Shown here piece after piece: positions 1-5,508 of a stretch of 7,907 nucleotides of DNA. Below the pieces are notes generated by a model. That model searched no databases. It was not told the origin of the DNA and saw only the letters and a list, made by a program, of their open reading frames with translations. A program made the translations under genes and the position numbers. Origin of the DNA: Planctomycetaceae bacterium (GTDB taxonomy: Bacteria > Planctomycetota > Phycisphaerae > Phycisphaerales > SM1A02); the NCBI GenBank assembly GCA_947474205.1, contig CANJIC010000086.1, positions 1-7,907 on the forward strand, in the 5' to 3' direction. Each line of letters begins with the position of its first letter. The stretch's first letter is position 1.

Positions 1-111
1 CAGTTGCCGCATGGGACCAGTTTGGGGCAGCAATTTGTCCACGGTGGCTTGGTCTAGCGCCACCGCGTTCAAATCAATTGAGTTCAGATCTATAAGTAGT
101 TCATTGGCCAT
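1..111 (-). CDS. Partial CDS, putative FabZ-like 3-hydroxyacyl-ACP dehydratase N terminus
   Basis: An open frame begins with ATG at 111 and runs 37 codons off the left edge without a stop. It reads MANELLIDLNSIDLNAVALD followed by a segment ending LLPQTGPMRQL. The last part resembles the 'LLPHR.PMLLLD' opening of hotdog-fold 3-hydroxyacyl-ACP dehydratases, which remove water from 3-hydroxyacyl-ACP in fatty acid synthesis. Planctomycete members, as I recall them, carry a similar leader before this motif. The catalytic His and Glu would lie outside the window, so the assignment rests on a short motif. Codon use (GCG, CTG, GAC) looks coding and the gene is divergent from the histone-like gene at 262. 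No good ribosome binding site precedes the ATG. It could instead be another small protein. Confidence 0.5.
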   Translation of the reverse strand, partial: MANELLIDLNSIDLNAVALDQATVDKLLPQTGPMRQL

Positions 112-120
112 AGGCTTTTT

Positions 121-173
121 GCCCCAAAATCAAGGGCATGCACCAAAGATAACTAAATTGGAACTTTTGGGGC
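121..173. repeat. 9-bp perfect inverted repeat, 35-bp spacer
   Basis: GCCCCAAAA at 121-129 is the exact reverse complement of TTTTGGGGC at 165-173. The arm centres are about 44 bp apart, close to four helical turns, so two protein subunits could bind on the same face of the DNA. A related half-site, TTTGGGGC, sits at 21-28 inside the flanking coding region. Function is unknown and chance is possible. Confidence 0.5.
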
Positions 174-186
174 GAGTTCAACAGAT

Positions 187-200
187 CGCCAAAATTGGCG
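187..200. promoter_or_regulatory. 14-bp dyad, possible operator
   Basis: CGCCAA at 187-192 and TTGGCG at 195-200 form a perfect 6-bp dyad around AA. It lies 62 bp before the histone-like start, in the spacer of the weak promoter candidate (177-207). A repressor bound there would block that promoter if it is real. Only the symmetry is seen. Confidence 0.3.
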
Positions 201-214
201 TTACTATGCGTCAA

Positions 215-228
215 AGGCGCTTTCGCCT
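215..228 (+). other. Small leader hairpin upstream of the histone-like gene
   Basis: AGGCG (215-219) pairs with CGCCT (224-228) around the tetraloop CTTT. If transcription begins near 210-215 this would be a 5'-end hairpin on the mRNA. The stem is only five pairs, so it may not matter. Confidence 0.25.
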
Positions 229-246
229 ATTGTCACCCCTAACCTC

Positions 247-252
247 AGGAGA
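247..252 (+). promoter_or_regulatory. Strong Shine-Dalgarno site of the histone-like gene
   Basis: AGGAGA lies nine to ten bases before the ATG at 262 and fixes that start. It is the only canonical site seen in front of any start in the window, which suggests this small gene is translated strongly. Confidence 0.75.
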
Positions 253-261
253 TTAGAAGCC

Positions 262-447
262 ATGGAAAGTTACGATTTGCTTAAAAAGAAGGTTGAAGAA
301 GCGGCGGACGACATTGCCAAGGCCAGCGGCGGTAATAAAGCGGCTAGCACGCGTGTTCGAAAGGCAATGCAGGACATTAAGGCACAGGCGCAAGAAATTC
401 GCATTAAAGTGCTAGAAATTTCACGCCAGCCACCAGCTGCGGGTTAA
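262..447 (+). CDS. Short Hc1-type histone H1-like protein
   Basis: This 61-residue, mostly helical, charged protein belongs by its sequence to the Hc1 (histone H1-like) family, named after the chlamydial nucleoid protein. The diagnostic segment is GGNKAASTRVRKAMQDIKAQ at residues 23-42, followed by AQEIRIKVLEI. It resembles the GNKAA..RVR..M core of Chlamydia Hc1 and the 'GTRVRKAMQDLK..AQEIR' core of short bacteroidete and planctomycete homologues. The lysine-rich C-terminal tail of chlamydial Hc1, which binds DNA, is absent; the protein ends PPAAG. The core may therefore oligomerise or bind partners rather than compact DNA by charge alone. A strong ribosome site supports the start, and a terminator at 524-562 ends the transcript, so it is probably monocistronic. 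Family assignment is firm, but cellular role is inferred. Confidence 0.85.
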   Translation: MESYDLLKKKVEEAADDIAKASGGNKAASTRVRKAMQDIKAQAQEIRIKVLEISRQPPAAG

Positions 448-458
448 TTTGCTTTTTT

Positions 459-499
459 GATCTGATTTGACGCTTTTGGTTTCAGATTTAAGGCGTCAA
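459..499 (+). other. Interleaved complementary segments, possible H-type pseudoknot
   Basis: Downstream of the histone-like stop, ATCTGA (460-465) can pair with TCAGAT (482-487), and TTGACGC (467-473) with GCGTCAA (493-499). The two pairings are interleaved, as in a pseudoknot, and lie in the 3' untranslated region before the terminator. They may instead be alternative hairpins, or chance. Confidence 0.2.
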
Positions 500-523
500 G
501 CTATTTGTTATTTAACACAAAAC

Positions 524-562
524 ACATGAAAGAGAGGTTCTTGCCTCTCTTTTCATGTTTTT
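524..562 (+). terminator. Intrinsic terminator of the histone-like gene
   Basis: The left arm 524-537 pairs with 544-558 to give 14 base pairs with a single bulged T (553), around the 6-base loop TTCTTG (538-543). A T run follows (558-562). It stands between two convergent genes. The opposite strand has a weaker T-rich tract after the stem (GTTTTGTG), so it may also stop transcription of the hydrolase gene. Confidence 0.88.
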
Positions 563-615
563 ACAAATTGAATTTTAAATAGCTGGCGAGGCGCGCGGAA
601 AATGTGCCAAAGAAT

Positions 616-1179
616 TTAATATTGAATGCGTTTGGCTAAATCAAGGCAAGCCTTGAACTTGGGATGCGTGGCATCTTGCAAAAGTTCATACATGGCCGAC
701 AACGTGCCGGTGGAAATGGCGTTGGCATGCTCCATGCGGCGCAGTGCAGCTGGAATTTGACTGGCGTCAGTTGCAGAAATGGCGTCGGTGATTAGAAATG
801 GCTGGCGACCGTTGGCGGCCAGATCAAGCACGGTTTGCAACACGCATACTTGCGCTTCAATTCCGCAAATAAGAATCTGCGAGCGGTTTAATGTGCGAAG
901 TTGAGCGGCAACATCGTTTGTGAAAGCGCTGAAACGCGTCTTTGTATAGACGGGCGTATTTTTTGCAAGGTGCTGGGTGATTTCTGCGGTTGTGTTGCCC
1001 AGGCTTTGCGGGCTTTGCTCGGTCACGATTACGGGAATATCAAGCGCGTTGGCCATTTGCACCAGAATGGCGCTGTTGGCAACTAGAAAGTCCCACTTGG
1101 AAATGTGTTTGGCGAATTTGGTTTGAATGTCAATGACCAGAAGTGCGCAGTCGGCGGTTCGAAGTCGGGGAATGGTCAT
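616..1179 (-). CDS. Isochorismatase-family cysteine hydrolase (ISOC1/2-like)
   Basis: This 187-residue protein has the complete isochorismatase-fold catalytic triad: Asp17 in LLVIDIQ, Lys80 in YTKTRFSAF and Cys112 in CGIEAQVCVLQT. The C-terminal part, including DATHPKFK near the end, closely resembles the ISOC1/ISOC2 branch (isochorismatase domain-containing proteins) rather than siderophore isochorismatases or nicotinamidases. Enzymes of this fold hydrolyse amide or vinyl-ether bonds; the substrate of this branch is not known. No signal peptide is seen, so it is probably cytosolic. It is the last gene of the minus-strand block, 103 bp after purB, and may have its own promoter, though I could not find one. 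It ends convergently with the histone-like gene. Confidence 0.88.
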   Translation of the reverse strand: MTIPRLRTADCALLVIDIQTKFAKHISKWDFLVANSAILVQMANALDIPVIVTEQSPQSLGNTTAEITQHLAKNTPVYTKTRFSAFTNDVAAQLRTLNRSQILICGIEAQVCVLQTVLDLAANGRQPFLITDAISATDASQIPAALRRMEHANAISTGTLSAMYELLQDATHPKFKACLDLAKRIQY

Positions 1180-1270
1180 TGGATTTCTTTCGGTGCGTGT
1201 GCGGTGAGGTGGTTGATGGGGGCGGGGTGAATGCTGTGCCAGCCGGTGCTAGTTCGGATCAGTCCGTATC

Positions 1271-1289
1271 AGTGTGAAGCGTTCACACT
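1271..1289 (-). repeat. 8-bp inverted repeat over the purB stop codon
   Basis: AGTGTGAA (1271-1278) and TTCACACT (1282-1289) are perfect complements around GCG, and the TGA of purB (1285-1283) lies within one arm. On the minus-strand RNA this would be a tight 8-bp hairpin at the end of purB. No T run follows, so it is not a standard terminator; it could protect the 3' end or attenuate readthrough into the hydrolase gene. Confidence 0.4.
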
Positions 1290-2734
1290 TTCAATGCTGG
1301 CTCATGCGCAAGCGTGGCGGAAAATTGTTTGCGGATTGGCGCGGCCACGCTGGCGATCCATCGATCAGTTTGTTCGGCGCTTCGGCCGGTGAGTCGTTTG
1401 GCGTCAAGCGCGCTTGCAATATTCACTTTGGCAAAGAGCGCGTCGGCGCTTAAGCGCGCCGCAAGATCATTTGATTGTCCAAGTTTCACGCGCTCGGCCG
1501 CGGCAAGCGCATGTTGGCGAATGGCGTGGTGCGCCTTCTCGCGGTCAACGCCGGCGCGCACCGCGGCGATTAAAATATCTTCCGTGGCCACAAATGGAAG
1601 TTCGTTCTGCAAGCGAGTGGTGATCACGCTTTCATTCACGACAAGTCCGCCAAGCACATTGATCATCACATCAAGCGCACCGTCAAGCGCAAGAAACGCC
1701 TCGGGCAGCGAAAGTCTGCGTGCGCTTGAATCATCAAGCGTGCGTTCAAGCCACTGCTCGCTGGCGGTGGCCATGGCCACGGGCGCAAGACCAATCACAA
1801 ATCGCGCCAGGCCAGTGGCGCGCTCGCATCGCATTGGATTTCTTTTGTACGGCATGGCGCTTGAACCAATTTGATCTTTTTCAAAGGGCTCCTCAACCTC
1901 GCGCAAGTTGGCCAGCAGGCGAATGTCGTTGCAACATTTATGAATGGCGCATGCGCCAACGGCCAGCGCGTTGAGCACGGTGGCCTCAAACACGCGCGGT
2001 GAAGTTTGTCCGCACACGCTCCACACGGCGTCGGGGTTCCACTTCAAAAAGCCGCAGAATGTGGCTTCAAGTTGCTCAACTTTGGCGGTGTCGCCCAGCA
2101 ACGCCAGGAATGAGAATTGCGTGCCGGTGGCGCCGCGCAAGCCTTTCAACTTCACGCCGGCAAGTCGCAGTTGAATGTCTTGAAGCGCGATGGCGAAATC
2201 TTGTCCCCACAATGTGGCGCGCTTTCCAAGCGTGAGCGGTTGCGCGGGTTGAAAGTGCGTGAAGCCCAGGCACGCAAGGTCGCGTTGCTTGGCGGCGAAT
2301 GTGGCGATGCGATCAATGACGCGCGCGAATTTATTGGCGATGAGTTCGAGCGCGTCGCGCAGAATAATCGCGTCCGCGTTGCAAACAACATCTTGGCTGG
2401 TCATTCCCAAATGAATGAAGCCTTGCGCGGCGGGCGCGGATTCGCCAAAGGCGTGCACGTGCGCCATGACATCATGGCGCAAACGTTTTTCATGCTTGGC
2501 CACCGCGTCGAAATCCGTGGTGTTGATATTGGCGCGCATGTCGTCAATGGCGGCTTGCGGAATGTTCACGCCAAGTTGGTGTTGCGCTTGCGCCACGGCC
2601 AGCCACACGCCGCGCCACAACTGCGCGCGCCGCGCGTCGGACCACAATTGCTGCATTTCAGTGGAGGCGAAACGGGTGGAGAGCGCGCTCTGCCACATAT
2701 CGTTTGAATGAGATTGTGTGGTGTTGGAACTCAC
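1283..2734 (-). CDS. purB: Adenylosuccinate lyase, animal-type
   Basis: PurB cleaves fumarate from SAICAR and from adenylosuccinate, in two steps of purine synthesis, as a cytosolic homotetramer. The 483-residue protein matches the animal ADSL branch along its length: RLRHDVMAHVH (85-94), HLGMTS (108-113), TLGFTHFQPAQ-like LGFTHFQPAQ with the catalytic His160, IRLLANLREVEEPFEK (271-286) and the fumarase-superfamily signature GSSAMPYKRNP (290-300) carrying the catalytic serine. Human ADSL is 484 residues. The GTG start at 2734 overlaps the plsY stop as GTGA, which suggests translational coupling. An ATG at codon 13 (2698) lies just before the conserved region and is an alternative. No Shine-Dalgarno site is visible at either. 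Confidence 0.96.
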   Translation of the reverse strand: MSSNTTQSHSNDMWQSALSTRFASTEMQQLWSDARRAQLWRGVWLAVAQAQHQLGVNIPQAAIDDMRANINTTDFDAVAKHEKRLRHDVMAHVHAFGESAPAAQGFIHLGMTSQDVVCNADAIILRDALELIANKFARVIDRIATFAAKQRDLACLGFTHFQPAQPLTLGKRATLWGQDFAIALQDIQLRLAGVKLKGLRGATGTQFSFLALLGDTAKVEQLEATFCGFLKWNPDAVWSVCGQTSPRVFEATVLNALAVGACAIHKCCNDIRLLANLREVEEPFEKDQIGSSAMPYKRNPMRCERATGLARFVIGLAPVAMATASEQWLERTLDDSSARRLSLPEAFLALDGALDVMINVLGGLVVNESVITTRLQNELPFVATEDILIAAVRAGVDREKAHHAIRQHALAAAERVKLGQSNDLAARLSADALFAKVNIASALDAKRLTGRSAEQTDRWIASVAAPIRKQFSATLAHEPALKV

Positions 2735-3492
2735 AATGTGATCGTATCGGACGGCTTTGTCTTGTGACCAACGCGCGATTCCGTGCCTAAAAGCAGGCGT
2801 TTTATGTTGGCGCGGTGCGTGATGAACACCAGCACGGCGATAAGCGCGCAGGCGATGACCGCGGGCAGCGGCGTGCCTGTTGTGGTTTCAAGCGGCGCGG
2901 TTTGTTGTGGCGTTACGCTTTGCGTGGCAGCGTTCCACGGCAAAATTAAAATTGCGCTGATGGGCAAAGTGCTGGCGGCGATCAAACTTGAAAGGCTGAC
3001 AATGCGCGAAAGTTTCATGCACGCAATCCACACGGCCAGCGCGATGAGCATTGGAAATGTCAGCACGGGCCACATGGCCACAAGCGCACCGAAGCCGGTG
3101 GCCACACCTTTGCCGCCTTTGAACTTGAGCCACGGTGAAAAAATATGTCCGGTGATTGCGGCGATGGCAATGACAATCCACACGGTCAATGCGTTTGGAG
3201 AAATGGTGTTGACTGGGCGGCCAAGCACGCCGTTGATTTGTCCGGTGATCAACACGGGCAGCGCGCCTTTGAGCGCGTCAAGCGCGAAACATATGAAGCC
3301 CCACTTGCGACCAAGCGCGCGCCCAACATTAGTGGCACCCACATTGCCGCTGCCCACCGCGCGCAAGTTGACGCCCTTTGATTTGGCGATCAACACCCCA
3401 AAGGGAATGCTGCCGCACACGAAAGCGGCGACGACCTGAATGATGACTTGCAAATCAATTTGCGTATTTATTTGCAGGGCGAAGAATTCCAT
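2731..3492 (-). CDS. plsY: Glycerol-3-phosphate acyltransferase PlsY
   Basis: PlsY is an inner-membrane enzyme that moves an acyl group from acyl-phosphate to the sn-1 position of glycerol-3-phosphate, the first step of phospholipid synthesis. All hallmark motifs are present, numbered from the ATG at 3492: GSIPFG (27-32), GSGNVGATNVGR (47-58), FKGGKGVATGFGA (124-136), and the C-terminal HRANIKRLLLGTE (226-238). Hydrophobic segments alternate with these loops. At 253 residues it is longer than the usual ~200, mostly because of a polar Thr/Pro/Gln-rich loop at 186-210 and a short tail. An ATG at 3573 would add 27 polar residues (HHTHSHT) unlike any PlsY N terminus, so I chose 3492. It follows waaF by 102 bp and overlaps purB by four bases. 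Confidence 0.94.
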   Translation of the reverse strand: MEFFALQINTQIDLQVIIQVVAAFVCGSIPFGVLIAKSKGVNLRAVGSGNVGATNVGRALGRKWGFICFALDALKGALPVLITGQINGVLGRPVNTISPNALTVWIVIAIAAITGHIFSPWLKFKGGKGVATGFGALVAMWPVLTFPMLIALAVWIACMKLSRIVSLSSLIAASTLPISAILILPWNAATQSVTPQQTAPLETTTGTPLPAVIACALIAVLVFITHRANIKRLLLGTESRVGHKTKPSDTITL

Positions 3493-3549
3493 CTCTGAAA
3501 GAGTAGTGTTTTGTGCTGCGATTGTGTGTGAATGCGTGTGATGAGCGGC

Positions 3550-3571
3550 GGCGCAATATCGTTGTTGCGCC
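3550..3571 (-). repeat. 7-bp inverted repeat between waaF and plsY
   Basis: GGCGCAA (3550-3556) and TTGCGCC (3565-3571) form a perfect dyad around an 8-base loop. It lies in the 102-bp gap left by the preferred plsY start. There is no T run on the minus strand, so it is not a normal terminator. It might be a processing site, an attenuator or a chance palindrome in GCG-rich DNA. Confidence 0.3.
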
Positions 3572-3594
3572 ACGTCCGCGCCAGCCGCGGCGAC

Positions 3595-4650
3595 TTAACG
3601 AAGTTTGGCGTTGAGCAATTGCGTCGCGGCGTGCGTGACATCGCCAACAGAAATGCGGTCCATGCGCGCGATTTGCGCCACATGATTGGCGATGACTTCC
3701 TTGGGAAGAAATGGATCTGCGATCAGCAACCACTCGCGCGCCACTTCGGAGTTGTTCGCGCTTGGCGTCTCGTGCAACGTTGTGAAGCGATGATCAGTTG
3801 GACCAAACAGCGAAACGCACGGCGTGTTCAAACCCGCCGCGATATGGCGCGGACCAGTGTCGTTGGTGATGAGCAAGTCCGCCTGTGCAATGGCGCCTTT
3901 GAGTCCGGCAAGCGTGACGTCGCGCTCGATCAGTGAAATGGCGGCGCCGTTGCTGGCGGACACGATGGCGTCAACAATGTCGCGTTCATCAGCGGAACCA
4001 GTGACCGCGACGCCAGCGCCGCATGTGTCGCGCAACGCAATGGCCAGCGCGGCGAAGTTGGCGGTGGACCAACGCTTGTCCAATCTGTTGGCGCCTGGAT
4101 TTAAAATCACGCGGGGCATGGGCAATCCATCAAGCAGGCGAAAGCCAGTCGCCAGTTCCTCCACGCTGCAATGCAATTGCACGGAGCGATCGCGGATGGG
4201 CGCGCCCAGCGCCAACTCCGTCAAATCGCAATAGTTGTCCACGCTGCTGTACGGCGTTGTCATGAATGGCGGCGTTGCGGGATGTGACAGAAACCAGCCG
4301 CGATTTTGACGATTCCAACCAATGCGCGTGCGCGCGCCGCTGGCAAACGCGATCACCGCGCTGCGCATGCTGTTTGGAAAAAGCAACATGGCGTCGGCGT
4401 TGATGGCGCGGATTGGTTTGAGATTGCTCAGCGGTCCAAGCCAACCGCGCATGCGATGTTCGACGCACTCATCAAAGATTGGCAAGCCGGAAAGTATGGT
4501 GCGCAAGCCAGCGCGGCCAAGCAGCGTGATGTGCGTGTTGGGCAAATGAGTTCGCAGCGCGCGCAGTGCCGGCGTGGCCATGACCGTGTCGCCAATCCAT
4601 GACGGAAGAATCACGCAGAGCCGCTTGCAGTTGTGCAGGGGAGATTTCAT
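3595..4650 (-). CDS. waaF: Glycosyltransferase family 9, heptosyltransferase II-like
   Basis: This 351-residue GT-B protein matches ADP-heptose:LPS heptosyltransferases, which add L-glycero-D-manno-heptose to the LPS inner core on the cytoplasmic face. The N-terminal motif ILPSWIGDTVMATPALRAL (14-32) carries the conserved Asp21. LLFPNSMRSAV corresponds to LPNSFKSAL of E. coli WaaF, followed by GWNRQNRG. In the C-terminal half, NPGANRLDKRW matches the CPGAEFG..KRW loop, and TNDTGPRHIAAGLNTPCVSL the nucleotide-sugar site. These point to the WaaF branch rather than WaaC, but acceptor specificity cannot be read from sequence. Its ATG directly follows the gmhB TAA with no gap, and gmhB supplies its donor pathway. 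No Shine-Dalgarno site is seen except a distant GGGG. Confidence 0.9.
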   Translation of the reverse strand: MKSPLHNCKRLCVILPSWIGDTVMATPALRALRTHLPNTHITLLGRAGLRTILSGLPIFDECVEHRMRGWLGPLSNLKPIRAINADAMLLFPNSMRSAVIAFASGARTRIGWNRQNRGWFLSHPATPPFMTTPYSSVDNYCDLTELALGAPIRDRSVQLHCSVEELATGFRLLDGLPMPRVILNPGANRLDKRWSTANFAALAIALRDTCGAGVAVTGSADERDIVDAIVSASNGAAISLIERDVTLAGLKGAIAQADLLITNDTGPRHIAAGLNTPCVSLFGPTDHRFTTLHETPSANNSEVAREWLLIADPFLPKEVIANHVAQIARMDRISVGDVTHAATQLLNAKLR

Positions 4651-5508
4651 TTAGAAAGAACCCCATGGACTTTCAGGCGCGCGATGCGAGCGCCACCAAC
4701 GATCGGTATCGCGGCGAAGCTCCGTGGCAAATCCCAGCGCGATGACTTCGCCGCCCGCCACCGTGGCGGTCACGCTGCTTGCATGGAAGTCCAGTTGCAG
4801 AAGTTGAATGCCAGTTCGTTGCGCCAGCGCGTGCGCCATGGACTTGATGGTTTCTTTGAACACGGCGTCGGATAAAATATCAGATCGGCGCGCGTGCAGC
4901 GCGACGGATCCAATCGCGGCGGCATCAATGATCGGCGCGGTGATGCGACGCGCGGCGTGAATTAAATCCTTCTCCACAAAGTCGCCAACGCTCGCGGCGG
5001 CCTGTTCGCGATCGCTTGAAAGAAGAATGGTGCGGCATTGCGCGGCCGCGCCCGCCACCACATCGCGCTCTTGATCGCCCACCATCCAGCTTTTTTCTAG
5101 ATCAAGGGCGTGCGCCAATGCGGCCGCAAACAGCATTCCAGGCGCGGGTTTGCGCCACTCATGTTCGCGGCGATAGTTTTCCACCGTTGCTTGCGGATGA
5201 AACGGACAGTAATAATATTCGCTGATGACCTTTGGCGCGCCCACTTGTTCGCACAGCATCTGCTCCAGCCGCGCGTGTGTTTGCACAACCGCGTCCTCGC
5301 CGTATTTGCCGCGCGCCACTCCGCCTTGATTGGTGACCACGAACAAAAGCAAATCATGCTTCAATAAAAGTTGCAGCGCCTGCGCCACGCCTGGAAGAAT
5401 TTGAATTTGCTGTGGATCACCCAAGTCGCCATCGTTGTCGATCAGCGTTCCATCGCGGTCAAGAAAGACCGCCGGCCGCAACGCGGGTTGGCGATCAGCG
5501 GCGCTCAC
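4651..5508 (-). CDS. gmhB: HAD phosphatase, GmhB-like, with extra C-terminal domain
   Basis: The first ~185 residues are a HAD phosphatase of the GmhB/HisB-N group: FLDRDGTLIDNDG with nucleophile Asp17 and acid Asp19, VVTNQGGVARGKY (57-69), RKPAPGML (119-126) and MVGDQERDVVAG (142-153). GmhB removes the 7-phosphate from heptose-1,7-bisphosphate in ADP-heptose synthesis, which fits the adjoining heptosyltransferase gene. The zinc loop is altered: Cys101 remains, but CPHH...CDC becomes CPFH...HEW. Residues ~199-285 form an extra alpha/beta-looking segment (VALHARRSDIL, LLQLDFHASSVTATVAGGEV, FATELRRDTDRWWRS) that I do not recognise. I chose the GTG at 5508, which overlaps the pfkA stop as GTGA, giving 285 residues. 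An upstream ATG at 5568 would add 20 unlikely residues inside pfkA. Substrate is inferred from context. Confidence 0.87.
   Translation of the reverse strand: MSAADRQPALRPAVFLDRDGTLIDNDGDLGDPQQIQILPGVAQALQLLLKHDLLLFVVTNQGGVARGKYGEDAVVQTHARLEQMLCEQVGAPKVISEYYYCPFHPQATVENYRREHEWRKPAPGMLFAAALAHALDLEKSWMVGDQERDVVAGAAAQCRTILLSSDREQAAASVGDFVEKDLIHAARRITAPIIDAAAIGSVALHARRSDILSDAVFKETIKSMAHALAQRTGIQLLQLDFHASSVTATVAGGEVIALGFATELRRDTDRWWRSHRAPESPWGSF

Larger units (their letters stand above)
112..261. promoter_or_regulatory. Divergent intergenic region rich in dyad symmetry
   Basis: These 150 bases separate two divergent starts (minus strand at 111, plus strand at 262), so promoters for both should lie here. 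I see a spaced 9-bp inverted repeat (121-129 with 165-173), a compact dyad (187-200) and a small hairpin (215-228). A weak plus-strand promoter candidate is TTCAAC at 177-182 and TACTAT at 202-207 with a 19-bp spacer. That match is poor (3/6 and 4/6), so the promoter is not established. No convincing minus-strand -35/-10 pair was found. Confidence 0.45.

Noticed and set aside
11..256. 81-codon plus-strand frame upstream of the histone-like gene
   Set aside because: It is antisense to the FabZ-like start and then crosses the dyad-rich promoter region; its composition is unlike the neighbouring genes and it has no ribosome site.
1180..1282. Possible promoter or RNA gene in the 103-bp gap before the hydrolase gene
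   Set aside because: Apart from the hairpin at the purB stop I see only short chance repeats (ACTGAT twice) and C-rich sequence; no -35/-10 pair or conserved RNA fold.
1314..1874. Long plus-strand open frames opposite purB (also 2117-2707)
   Set aside because: They lie wholly antisense to a well-conserved gene, have low-complexity Ser/Ala/Arg translations with no family resemblance, and arise from the codon bias of purB.
2783..3439. 218-codon plus-strand frame opposite plsY
   Set aside because: Antisense to all PlsY motifs; translation has no recognisable domain.
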